Shown: piece by piece, positions 1-8,023 of the stretch
Layout: every line of letters starts with the position of its first letter
Position numbering within the stretch: the stretch's first letter is position 1
Translations under genes and position numbers: made by a program
NCBI GenBank assembly: GCA_902793245.1
Contig: CADBCX010000018.1
Span: 1-34,387, forward strand
Direction: 5' to 3'
Length of the DNA stretch: 34,387 nucleotides
DNA from: an uncultured Eubacteriales bacterium
GTDB taxonomy: Bacteria > Bacillota > Clostridia > Christensenellales > Aristaeellaceae
The notes under the pieces: generated by a model
Databases searched by the model: none
The model's input: the letters and a program-made list of their open reading frames with translations, nothing else
What the model was told of the DNA's origin: nothing

Positions 1-282
1 ATTGTGGTGGTGCGCCGCGGGCGGGGTGTAGCAGTTGTGCTTGGACACGTGGATGCCCACCCGCCGGTCGGGGGAAAAGAACTGGCTTTCCAGGTATTCC
101 GCCTGGATGGTGTCCGGCCATTCGGGCACCAGCAGATTCAGCCGCCGCACCTGCTCCCGGTCAATCTGTTGGATGAACGCTTCAAACCCGCTGGGGGAAA
201 ACTTCGCCAGACGGTATGCACGGTAGAACAGCTCGCTTTCGTTGAGCGTGCGCAATTGATCCATGACGCGCGATTCGTCCAT
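1..282 (-). CDS. AraC-family transcriptional regulator, N-terminal part (cut by window edge)
   Basis: Ninety-four codons are visible before the gene runs off the left edge. The start is the ATG at 282, preceded by a GGGGGGAAG ribosome binding site. The visible part resembles the N-terminal arm and start of the cupin-like sensor domain of AraC/XylS regulators. The pattern HVSKHNCYTPPAAHHH near the cut corresponds to the His-rich stretch that usually precedes the first strands of the sugar-sensing fold. The DNA-binding domain would lie outside the window. The gene diverges from the glycosidase genes starting at 535, the usual position for a local activator of a glycan operon, so control of that operon is the likely role. 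Family assignment rests on this short stretch and on context. Confidence 0.6.
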   Translation of the reverse strand, partial: MDESRVMDQLRTLNESELFYRAYRLAKFSPSGFEAFIQQIDREQVRRLNLLVPEWPDTIQAEYLESQFFSPDRRVGIHVSKHNCYTPPAAHHHN

Positions 283-308
283 ATCTTCCCCCCTTTCGCT
301 GTATTCTC

Positions 309-337
309 AGTATACATGCCTTTCAATTCTTTGTCAA
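309..337 (-). promoter_or_regulatory. Sigma-A type promoter of the AraC-family gene
   Basis: Reading the minus strand, TTGACA (337-332) and TATACT (314-309) are separated by exactly 17 bases. This is close to consensus, about 25 bases upstream of the AraC start codon. Confidence 0.8.
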
Positions 338-410
338 TTCTTTTGCGCAAAACAAAATAAAAAAGTGATAATGGAGAAATGCAAACCAAAAACGACAATG
401 TCAAAAATGA

Positions 411-427
411 AATATCAAAAAATATCA
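411..427 (+). promoter_or_regulatory. Direct repeat, candidate AraC-family operator
   Basis: AATATCA occurs at 411-417 and again at 421-427, so the two copies are 10 bases, one helical turn, apart. They lie about 45-60 bases upstream of the plus-strand -10 box, where AraC-family activators often bind in direct repeats. The binding role is inferred. Confidence 0.4.
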
Positions 428-472
428 GTTAAATAGCACAAAAATGAACATGGCGCAGCGGCCGTTTTTCAG

Positions 473-478
473 TATAAT
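473..478 (+). promoter_or_regulatory. -10 element of the glycosidase operon promoter
   Basis: A perfect TATAAT lies about 57 bases before the GH78-like start. No good -35 box is found at 16-18 bases upstream (the sequence there is around ATGGCGC), which fits a promoter that depends on an activator. Confidence 0.55.
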
Positions 479-534
479 AAGAATTGAAAATGATCTGCCC
501 CGTTATCAACTCCTTTGAAGAAGGAGGCTTGCCC

Positions 535-2094
535 ATGGAACTGATCTCTATTATCCCGGATTTCCAGCCCCGCAATGACCCGCGATTGCTCGGGAAAGCA
601 GCCGCGCTGAAACCGGTTTTCCGCTATACGGCGTACCCCTTCCCTGCTTCCTGCCAGGTCAACGGGGAAACGGTTTCGCTGAAAACGCTGGCCGAACGCC
701 CGCTGCGCCGGGGAGACCGGGTGCTGCTGGATTACGGGCGGCATCTGGTGGGACGGCTGACACTGAACCTTTCCGCCGCCGGGTCCCACATGGACGCGCC
801 CGCGTTCATCCAGCTGGACTTCGCGGAGATGGCCGGAGAACTGACCGAGAATCCCGACGCCTACCATGGCTGGCTGTCCCGCAGCTGGATCCAGCAGGAA
901 CGGCTGCACCTGGACAGGCTGCCCGCGGAGATTGCGCTACCCCGGCGGTATGCCTTCCGCTATGTGCGGCTCACGGTGCTGGACACTTCGCCCAAGTATC
1001 AGCTGGTGCTCATGGGCGCGGAATGCCGGGCGGAGAGCGCCGCGGACTGGAACAAGGTACCGGAAAGGCGCTTCCCCGACGAGGAACTGAAACGCATCTA
1101 CGACGCCAGCCTGCGCACCCTTGCCGACTGCACCCAGGACGTGCTGGAGGACGGGCCCAAGCGGGACCGGCGGCTGTGGCTGGGCGACCTGCGGCTGGAA
1201 GCGCTGACCAGCTATGTTTCTTTCCGCAGCCTGGATGTCATCAAGCGCTGCCTGTACCTGTTCGCGGGCACCCGCTTTCCCGACGGCCGCATGAGCGCCA
1301 ACGTGTTCACCGAGCCGGAACCCGCGGCGGACGACACCTATTTGATGGACTACGCACTGCTCTATCCCGTGGCGCTGGATGAATACCTGGCCGAAACGGA
1401 CGACGCCGAAGCGCTGGCGGATTTGCTGGAGCCTGCCCTGGAGCAGGCGGACTGGGTGCTTGCCCACTGGCTGGACAGCAACGGCGCGGTGAAGCCGGAC
1501 GCGCGGAAAGCGGGCTTCATCGACTGGAGCGATTCGCTGAACCGCACCGCTGCTTTGCAGGCTGTGCTGATCCTGTCCCTGGACGCCTGCGCCGCCCTGT
1601 GCGGACGGGCACGGGACGGGGAACGGAAGGCACGTTATGCGGACAAAGCGCGGGCCCTGCGGGAAGCGGCGCTGCGGCATTTCTGGTCAGAGGAAGAACA
1701 GTGCTTCCTGTCCTGCGGGCAGATTTCCATCCATTCCCAGGTGTGGCTGACTTTAGCTGGCGTGATGCCGGAAGGCAAAGCCCGGGCGGCTTTTGAAAAA
1801 GCGCTGGGGCTGCCCGGCGCGCCCCGGATGGCGACGCCGTACATGCACCATTATTATGTATCGGCGCTGCTGAAAGCGGACATGAAGCAGGAAGCGGAAG
1901 CGCACCTGCGGGCCTATTGGGGCGGGATGCTGAACGCCGGGAGCGATACCTTCTGGGAATGCTACGATCCCAACGACCTGAGGGCCTCTCCCTACGGCGG
2001 CATGATCGTGAACAGCTATTGCCACGCCTGGAGCTGCACCCCGGCGTATCTCATTGACAGACACTTCATTCCCGCAAAGGAGGAAAACCCATGA
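535..2094 (+). CDS. GH78-like six-hairpin glycosidase (alpha-L-rhamnosidase related)
   Basis: The 519-residue protein starts at the ATG at 535, with AAGGAGG seven bases upstream; an in-frame ATG at 484-490 lacks such a site. Residues from about 190 onward match the (alpha/alpha)6 catalytic fold of bacterial alpha-L-rhamnosidases (Bac_rhamnosid6H), with the block DGPKRDRRLWLGD around residues 206-218 and DWSDSLNRTAALQA further on. The usual GH78 signature RDERxGWxGD is altered: the Glu of RDER is Arg here. Substrate is therefore uncertain; rhamnosides or another terminal sugar are possible. No signal peptide is seen, so it probably acts in the cytoplasm on imported oligosaccharides. It overlaps the next gene by four bases and is probably co-transcribed and translationally coupled with it. 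Confidence 0.75.
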   Translation: MELISIIPDFQPRNDPRLLGKAAALKPVFRYTAYPFPASCQVNGETVSLKTLAERPLRRGDRVLLDYGRHLVGRLTLNLSAAGSHMDAPAFIQLDFAEMAGELTENPDAYHGWLSRSWIQQERLHLDRLPAEIALPRRYAFRYVRLTVLDTSPKYQLVLMGAECRAESAADWNKVPERRFPDEELKRIYDASLRTLADCTQDVLEDGPKRDRRLWLGDLRLEALTSYVSFRSLDVIKRCLYLFAGTRFPDGRMSANVFTEPEPAADDTYLMDYALLYPVALDEYLAETDDAEALADLLEPALEQADWVLAHWLDSNGAVKPDARKAGFIDWSDSLNRTAALQAVLILSLDACAALCGRARDGERKARYADKARALREAALRHFWSEEEQCFLSCGQISIHSQVWLTLAGVMPEGKARAAFEKALGLPGAPRMATPYMHHYYVSALLKADMKQEAEAHLRAYWGGMLNAGSDTFWECYDPNDLRASPYGGMIVNSYCHAWSCTPAYLIDRHFIPAKEENP

Positions 2095-3557
2095 AGACCA
2101 GGCAAGCCTTCAACCCCTACCTGCCCAGCTGGGAATACGTGCCGGACGCCGAACCCCACGTGGTCAACGGGCGGGTGTACGTCTACGGCTCCCACGACCT
2201 GTTCAACGGCCTGAACTTCTGCTTGGGCGATTATGTTTGCTGGTCGGCCCCGGTGGACGATCTGGGCAATTGGACGTATCACGGCTGCATCTACAGGCGG
2301 GAGCAGGACCCCGCCGCGCCCAAGGTGCGCCTGACCAACGGCCTGGCCGCCCCGGACATGGTGGTGGGCCCCGACGGGCGGTATTACCTTTATTACTTCA
2401 TGGGCGGCACCAAGATGATCTCCGTGGCCGTGTGCGACGAACCTGCCGGGAAGTATACATTCTACGGCTATGTGAAGTATCAGGACGGCACCCCCATCGG
2501 CAAGCGAAACGAGCCCTTCCAGTTCGACCCCGGCTGCCTGATGGACGAGGACGGGCGGCTGTACCTGTACACCGGCTTCGCCTTCGGCGGCAATCCCATC
2601 CTGCTCGACGGCTCCGCGCCCACCAAGCACGGCCCCATGTTCTTTGAGCTGGACACAAAGGACATGCTCACCGTCGTTTCCGGGGATGAATTAAAGTATA
2701 TCGGCGTGCTCACCGGCGAAGAAGCGAAAGGCACCGCGTTCGAGGAGCAGCCCTTCGGGGAAGCCAGCTCCATGCGGAAGTTCAACGGCAAATACTACTT
2801 TATTTACAGTTCCCTCAACAGCCACAACCTGTGCTACGCGGTCAGCGACCGGCCCGACGGCGGCTTTGAATACGGCGGCGTTCTGGTGTCCTGCGGGGAC
2901 ATCGGATTGCCCGGCGTGCCGGACGTAAAGCACGCCCGGATGTGCACCGGCAACACCCACGGCAGCCTGATCGAAATCAACGGAAAGTACTACATCTTCT
3001 ATCATCGCCATTCCAACCGCAAGCAAAGCTCCCGCCAGGCCTGCGCCGAGGAGATCCGCTTTGAGGACGGGAAGTTCTTCCAGGCCGAAATGACCTCCTG
3101 CGGGCTGAACGGCGGGCCGCTGGCCGGGAAAGGCGCTTATCCCGCTTACATCGCCTGCAACGTGTACGGCAAAAGCGGCACCCGGTTCATGAGCATGATC
3201 AAGTATCCCAAGGCGGACAACCCCTTCCTGACCCAGAAGGGCAAGGATCGGGAGGAAGGCCCCGACCAGTATGTGTCCAACTTCTGCACCGGCTGCACCG
3301 TGGGCTTCAAATACTTTGACCTGCGGGACACGAAGGAAATCACCGTGCATTTGCAGGGCTACGGCAACGGCTGCGCCGTCACCGTCCGAACGGAGGAGCA
3401 GGGCGAACCCGTCTGCCGCATCCCGGTGGAAACCGCCTTGCAGGAAAAAGCCTTTACCGGAAAACTGCCTGCGGGCCTGTCTGAAAAAGAAGCGCTGTAT
3501 TTCAGCGTGGAAGGCAAAGGCGGCACATTCGATTTTGTTTCCTTTGACCTGGCGTAG
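2091..3557 (+). CDS. GH43 family glycosidase (xylosidase/arabinofuranosidase type) with C-terminal CBM-like domain
   Basis: The 488-residue protein begins with an ATGA overlap with the preceding gene and has an AAAGGAGG site just upstream. The five-bladed propeller of GH43 is recognisable: NPYLPSWEYVPDAEPHVV near the N-terminus followed by YGSHD, AAPDMVV (pKa-modulating Asp), and GEASSMRKFNGKYYFIYSS, whose Glu at about residue 224 is the expected general acid. In the first motif, Glu21 (AEP) stands where many GH43 enzymes have the general-base Asp. From about residue 385 a beta-rich tail (YFDLRDTKEITV and following) looks like a CBM6-type module. There is no signal peptide, so a cytoplasmic role on arabinoxylan-type oligomers is likely. 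The exact specificity cannot be read from sequence. Confidence 0.85.
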   Translation: MKTRQAFNPYLPSWEYVPDAEPHVVNGRVYVYGSHDLFNGLNFCLGDYVCWSAPVDDLGNWTYHGCIYRREQDPAAPKVRLTNGLAAPDMVVGPDGRYYLYYFMGGTKMISVAVCDEPAGKYTFYGYVKYQDGTPIGKRNEPFQFDPGCLMDEDGRLYLYTGFAFGGNPILLDGSAPTKHGPMFFELDTKDMLTVVSGDELKYIGVLTGEEAKGTAFEEQPFGEASSMRKFNGKYYFIYSSLNSHNLCYAVSDRPDGGFEYGGVLVSCGDIGLPGVPDVKHARMCTGNTHGSLIEINGKYYIFYHRHSNRKQSSRQACAEEIRFEDGKFFQAEMTSCGLNGGPLAGKGAYPAYIACNVYGKSGTRFMSMIKYPKADNPFLTQKGKDREEGPDQYVSNFCTGCTVGFKYFDLRDTKEITVHLQGYGNGCAVTVRTEEQGEPVCRIPVETALQEKAFTGKLPAGLSEKEALYFSVEGKGGTFDFVSFDLA

Positions 3558-3569
3558 GAACGGAAATTC

Positions 3570-3630
3570 CTGGTGGAAACCACTCTTTGGATGCCAAAGA
3601 GCGGTTTCCCCCAGCCCCCCTTCCGAGAAA
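3570..3630. repeat. Palindromic intergenic repeat, copy A
   Basis: Two 21-base arms (3570-3590 and 3594-3614) form an inverted repeat with two mismatches and a 3-base loop (ATG). The core CTCTTTGG/CCAAAGAG lies at the tip. It is followed by CCCCCCTTCCGAGAAAG, a tail shared with the copy at 20620. It starts 12 bases after the GH43 stop, so it may also act as a transcript-end or mRNA-stabilising hairpin between GH43 and GH3. Confidence 0.8.
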
Positions 3631-3764
3631 GCAGCATTGAAGGAAATACATGTGGTGGCACACTCCATCCACATTGTTTCATAAATAAAGGATGAGTGAA
3701 CGGCGAAGCCGCTGCGCGTTTCGGCAGGCCGCGCAGCGAACGCGCCGACCATCCAGAAGAAAGG

Positions 3765-6700
3765 ATGAAGCAAGGAATGAAAAACCAGAAAACCGCTTCC
3801 CTGTTCCGGGGCCTTGCCGCGCTGATGGCAGTGCTGTTCGTGCTGTCCAGCCTGGGCGCGGGCCTGACGGAAAACTACCGCAACCAGATCGACGGCATGC
3901 TGGGCACCAGCAGCTACGTCACCATCAGCGATGAAGACGCCGCCCGCTTCAAGAAGGACTACGCCACCATCGCGGACATGGCGGCTGCCGCCAAGGACAT
4001 CGCCATCCGCGAGGGCGAAGAAGGCACCGTGGTCATGAAGAATGACAACGGCGTGCTGCCTCTGTCCAAGGAGAACGAGGTTGTTCTCTTCGGCCTGGCC
4101 GCTTACGCCCCCTATCCCTACGCCAGCGGCGACCTGAAGGCGGGCAACGAGGACGCGGTGGATTTGGTGGCCGCCCTGGAAAACGCGGGCGTCACCGTCA
4201 ACGAGACCGTGAAAAACCTGTACCTGACCAACATCCTGAACATGCACACCGAAATGGTGCCCAACCGCTGGACGGGCGAATTGATGCCGTCCGTTGGCTT
4301 TGACAACATCTACGTCGCTTCCCCCGGCGATATGGCCCAGTACCAGATCGTGGAAGTGCCGCCGTCCCAGTTTGAGGAAAAGGGCGCGCCCGCTGACTGG
4401 AAAGAAAGCATCAAGGCCGGTTCCGTCGCCATCGTGGTCTTTGCCCGGGGCGCGGGCGAAGGCAACACCTACGCCCCCGGCTCCGCCCTGAACTACGCGG
4501 GCGAAGCCACCGGCAAGGATCCCCTGGCCCTGTCCGACGACGAGCTGGCTGTCATCGACGCGGCCAAGGAAACCTGTGCCAAGGTGCTGGTGCTCATCAA
4601 CTCCGGCAACACCATGGTGCTCAAGGACATCGCCCGGGGCGGCGACCACGAAGTGGACGGCATCGCCTACATCGGCGTCATCAACGACTATCAGCTCACC
4701 GGCGTGGCGAAGGTGCTGCTGGGCGAAGTGAACGCCACCGGCGCGCTGCCCGACACCTACGTGGCCGACAACGCCTCCATTCCCGCCGTGGTCAACTTCG
4801 GCGGCAGCTACTATGCCGACTATGAAATCGTGAACAGCAACGGCGAGGATCCCCGCTTCCCCGGCGAAACCATCGAAAACACGAAGGCCAGCTCCTTCGG
4901 CGGCGCCACCACCTACAACGGCGGCCACTACATCGTGGAAGCCGAAGGCATCTACGTGGGCTACAAGTACTTTGAAACCCGCTACTTCGACGCCATCATG
5001 AACCCCGATTACAAGGCCGCTTCCGCCGCGGGCGCGACCCAGAGCGACATCTGGAGCTACGGCGCGGAAGTGCTCTATCCCTTCGGCCATGGCCTGTCCT
5101 ACCTGGACTACACCCAGACCGTCAAGAGCGTGAACGTGGACCTGACCGAAAACGGCAACATCACCGCCGTGGTGGAGATCAAGAACAACAGCGACAAGGA
5201 CGGCTACTTCCTGGCCCAGCTGTACGTGCAGCAGCCCTACACCGATTATGACCGGGAAAACCTGGTGGAAAAATCCGCCGTCATGTTCCTGAACGCGGGC
5301 AAGGCCCAGGTCAAAGCGGGCGGCACCGCCGACGTGACCATCACCGTGCCCACCAAGTACCTGGCCAGCTACGACTATAAGCAGGCCAAGACCTACATCC
5401 TGGACGCGGGCGATTATCTGTTCACCGCCGCCGCGGGCGCTCATGAAGCCGCCAACAACTTCCTGGCCCACCTGGGCAAGACCGCGGCGGACGGCATGGA
5501 TGCCGAGGCCAAGGGAACCGTTACGGCCTGGAACCTGGCTTCGCTGGATAACAAGACCTTCGCCACCGCCAACGGCACCGCGATCACCAATATCGCCGAC
5601 GACGCCGACCTGAACTACTGGACGGGCGAAAACACCGTGACCTACCTGAGCCGCCAGGATTGGGAAGGCACTTATCCCATCAACTACAACGACGTGGAGA
5701 TCAAAATTGCCGACAGCCCCAGGAAGGACGAATGGATCAAGGAACTGCGCGGCCAGACCTACACCATCCAGACCGATTCCCCCGCCGCCGAGGCCGTGGA
5801 TAAGGGCCTGCGCTTCAACGCCGCCCAGATTCAGGACGAGCAGCGGGACGACATCAGCAACGAATACTGGGACGACCTGGTGCACGAAATCACTATCGAC
5901 GAGGCCGTGGGCGCGGTCATCCACGGCGGCAGCACCTCCGATACCCTGACCAACGTGGAAAACCCCATCGTGTACCAGAACGAGGGCGTCAGCGGCTTCA
6001 CCTCCGGCTATTCCGATGAAGCCACCGGCAAGACCTACAAGTTCAACATCCATTCCCAGACCCTGATGGGCTCCTCCTTCAACCCCGACCTGGCCTACGC
6101 CTGGGGCCTGGTGGAAGGCAACAGCGGCCTGTGGCTGAACCGCTTCGACCTGTGGGGCACCGGCCTGACCCAGCGCCGCACGCCTTACAACGGCCGCAAC
6201 TATGAGTACATCTCCGAAGACCCCATGCTCACCAACCGCATCGGCTACGAAATCCTCCGCGGCTGCGTGGAAAAGGGCATCATGAACGGCCCCAAGCACA
6301 TGGGCTTCAACGACCAGGAGCATAACCGCGGCGGCGTGAGCGCCTACATGACGGAGCAGAAGTTCCGCGAAACCGACCTGCGCGGCTTCCAGGGCGGCCT
6401 GAGCGACGCCAACGGCCTGGCGGTCATGATCGCCTTCAACCGCATCGGCGCCACCAACGCGGCCCATCACGCGGGCATGCTCACCACTATGCTGCGGGAT
6501 GAATGGGGCTACAAGGGCCTCATCTCCACCGACATGATGAACAACAAGTATTACTTCAACGCCGAATCCATGGTCATGTCCGGCATCACCCAGGTGGCCG
6601 ACTTCGCCCAGCAGGACAACCACATCAACCAGGGCGAAAACGGCGTGGACAAGACCTGGGCCTACATCTCCGTGGACAGCGTGAAGAACGACTCCGCCCT

Positions 6701-6902
6701 GGTGGAAAAGGCCCGCGAAAACCTGAAATACCAGCTGTACACCTTCGCCAACAGCGCCGTTCTGAACGTGCGCACCGAGCGGGTGAACACCTGGTGGGAC
6801 AACGCCATTTCCACCGTGAAAACCGTCAGCCTGGTGTGCTGCTGCCTCAGCTGCGCGGCCTGGCTGGCCCTGACCCTGGTTTCCAAGAAGAAGGAGGGCT
6901 GA
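3765..6902 (+). CDS. Membrane-anchored GH3 beta-glycosidase with reversed (permuted) domain order
   Basis: The protein has about 1045 residues. Starts at 3765 and 3777 are both plausible (AGAAG/AAAGGA sites); 3765 is used here. The order is opposite to most GH3 enzymes. Near the N-terminus comes the GH3 C-terminal alpha/beta sandwich (EGTVVMKNDNGVLPLS). An Fn3-like region follows (HGLSYLDYTQTV and after). The TIM-barrel domain is last, with GRNYEYISEDPMLTNRI, GPKHMGFNDQEHNR and the nucleophile motif LISTDMMNN, Asp at about residue 923. This arrangement is known for Butyrivibrio and Ruminococcus beta-glucosidases. A hydrophobic segment at residues 14-33 and a C-terminal transmembrane helix ending in SKKKEG suggest that both ends are anchored and the enzyme faces outside. 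It probably removes terminal glucose or xylose from oligosaccharides at the cell surface. Confidence 0.88.
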   Translation: MKQGMKNQKTASLFRGLAALMAVLFVLSSLGAGLTENYRNQIDGMLGTSSYVTISDEDAARFKKDYATIADMAAAAKDIAIREGEEGTVVMKNDNGVLPLSKENEVVLFGLAAYAPYPYASGDLKAGNEDAVDLVAALENAGVTVNETVKNLYLTNILNMHTEMVPNRWTGELMPSVGFDNIYVASPGDMAQYQIVEVPPSQFEEKGAPADWKESIKAGSVAIVVFARGAGEGNTYAPGSALNYAGEATGKDPLALSDDELAVIDAAKETCAKVLVLINSGNTMVLKDIARGGDHEVDGIAYIGVINDYQLTGVAKVLLGEVNATGALPDTYVADNASIPAVVNFGGSYYADYEIVNSNGEDPRFPGETIENTKASSFGGATTYNGGHYIVEAEGIYVGYKYFETRYFDAIMNPDYKAASAAGATQSDIWSYGAEVLYPFGHGLSYLDYTQTVKSVNVDLTENGNITAVVEIKNNSDKDGYFLAQLYVQQPYTDYDRENLVEKSAVMFLNAGKAQVKAGGTADVTITVPTKYLASYDYKQAKTYILDAGDYLFTAAAGAHEAANNFLAHLGKTAADGMDAEAKGTVTAWNLASLDNKTFATANGTAITNIADDADLNYWTGENTVTYLSRQDWEGTYPINYNDVEIKIADSPRKDEWIKELRGQTYTIQTDSPAAEAVDKGLRFNAAQIQDEQRDDISNEYWDDLVHEITIDEAVGAVIHGGSTSDTLTNVENPIVYQNEGVSGFTSGYSDEATGKTYKFNIHSQTLMGSSFNPDLAYAWGLVEGNSGLWLNRFDLWGTGLTQRRTPYNGRNYEYISEDPMLTNRIGYEILRGCVEKGIMNGPKHMGFNDQEHNRGGVSAYMTEQKFRETDLRGFQGGLSDANGLAVMIAFNRIGATNAAHHAGMLTTMLRDEWGYKGLISTDMMNNKYYFNAESMVMSGITQVADFAQQDNHINQGENGVDKTWAYISVDSVKNDSALVEKARENLKYQLYTFANSAVLNVRTERVNTWWDNAISTVKTVSLVCCCLSCAAWLALTLVSKKKEG

Positions 6903-6905
6903 TTG

Positions 6906-7364
6906 ATGAAAAAGCTTTCTGTTGGCGCGTGGATCACCTGTGTCGCCGTGGTGCTGGCAATCGTGGCATTCTTCGTATACAGCGGCAACATCGGCGGCGA
7001 AGGCTACTATAAGGACGCCGCCGTGAACAACCTGCCCCTGATGGTCTGGGGCGCTGCGGCCGCTTTGGCCGTGGCCGTCGCGCTTCGCGCTGCCAAGGGC
7101 GGCAAAGTGACCGAGCTCCTCTCCGGCGTGCTGCGCATTGGCGCGCCCTGCCTGCTGGCCTGGGCGCTCATGAACCTGATCGCGGGCCGCGTGGACGGCC
7201 TGGGCTACATTTACTTCTCCAACGCCGACGTGGCGAAGGAGGTGCAGACCGCCGCCAACATGGGTTCCGCTCAGAGCGCCATCTGGAGCATGGGATTGCT
7301 GGGCGCCGCGATGCTCGTCGCCGTGGCCGCCGCCTTCTTCTCCCTGCGGAAAAAGGACGCATAA
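6906..7364 (+). CDS. Small four-helix membrane protein paired with the GH3 enzyme
   Basis: The 152-residue protein starts three bases after the GH3 stop with a GGAGGG site seven bases before the ATG, so it is translated from the same mRNA. Four hydrophobic segments are visible at about residues 7-27, 45-62, 74-92 and 126-146, with a lysine-rich C-terminus. I do not recognise a family. The tight pairing with a membrane-anchored GH3 suggests that it helps fold, anchor or present that enzyme; this is inference from position. No catalytic motif or Cys pair is evident. Confidence 0.75.
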   Translation: MKKLSVGAWITCVAVVLAIVAFFVYSGNIGGEGYYKDAAVNNLPLMVWGAAAALAVAVALRAAKGGKVTELLSGVLRIGAPCLLAWALMNLIAGRVDGLGYIYFSNADVAKEVQTAANMGSAQSAIWSMGLLGAAMLVAVAAAFFSLRKKDA

Positions 7365-7380
7365 CCATTCACCCCGGTTC

Positions 7381-7420
7381 GGGCGGTCAGAGGGCCATGC
7401 TTCTGGCCGCCCCTTTCATC
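7381..7420 (+). terminator. Intrinsic terminator after the first glycosidase set
   Basis: GGGCGGTCAG (7381-7390) pairs with CTGGCCGCCC (7403-7412) with one G-T wobble, and is followed by a pyrimidine-rich tail CTTTCATCTTCTT. It lies 17 bases after the stop of the small membrane protein. Confidence 0.65.
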
Positions 7421-7439
7421 TTCTTGGAATTTGAATAGT

Positions 7440-7990
7440 ATGGACACTTTACATCACGCAAGGGAACGGCGGGGCTTCGCCCCGCACCCCACCAGGGCGG
7501 AGAGTATCCGCGACCTCAATCGGCGCAAGTCCGCTTCATGCGGACATTGCTTGTTTCGGTCGATCTCAGCCCGGACATGATAACCGCCACCGGCGGTTGT
7601 CCGGGCTTCGTCCCTGGACCCGCATAGCGGATGATGCTTGCATTGACGATCAAGCATGGTTCCCGCTGCTGCTTGAAGGAACGCGGATGTTTGGCTTGAC
7701 GCCGTAGTGCTTCTGGCCCGGCGGCGAAGCCGCCAACCCGGATGCTTCGCATCCGGGGAAAGCCTGGGAATAATCCTCAGGGGAAAGTGAACTTTCCCCC
7801 TGGGATTTTCCCGGCTTTCTTGGGCCAGAAGCCTCAAGCGAAAGCTGTCTGGTTTTCCCAACGGAGTAATCTCGCTTATTGGGATGCAAGGGATGAAATC
7901 CCTTGCCGCAGGTCTGGGGGCGCGCAGCCCCCAGCGTATCCCCTTGTTTCGCAATGCGATAGTGATTTAAAGTGTTCTTTTCGCATTTGA
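7440..7990. repeat. Non-coding block of clustered and nested hairpins
   Basis: This gene-free stretch carries at least nine inverted repeats: 7469-7485 (GCGGGGC, loop TTC), 7529-7545 (GTCCGC, loop TTCAT), 7569-7606 (nested 9-bp and 7-bp stems), 7720-7734 (GGCGGC, loop GAA), 7737-7757 (CCCGGATGC, loop TTC), 7780-7799 (GGGGAAAG core, extended outward by AATCCTCAGG/CCTGGGATT), a hairpin near 7888-7908 (GCAAGGGAT, loop GAA) and one near 7914-7935 (CTGGGGGC). The arms GCTTCTGGCCC (7709-7719) and GGGCCAGAAGC (about 7823-7833) enclose four of them. Open frames across it are short, overlap on both strands and have no ribosome binding sites, so it is called non-coding. It could be a decayed mobile element, a boundary element or a structured RNA. 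Confidence 0.6.
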
Positions 7991-8023
7991 GCCTTTACGA
8001 TGAAGGAAGGAGGCTGGCATATA

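Noticed and set aside
2691-6623. Very long minus-strand open frame (about 1310 codons)
   Set aside because: It is the antisense of the GH43 and GH3 genes. Strong GC-ending codon bias removes stops on the opposite strand; the translation is Gly/His/Val-rich, has no domain and has no ribosome binding site.
7454-7990. Overlapping short frames in the hairpin block, up to 166 codons
   Set aside because: They run through inverted repeats on both strands, lack SD sites and are Arg/Pro/Ser-rich, so they are treated as non-coding.
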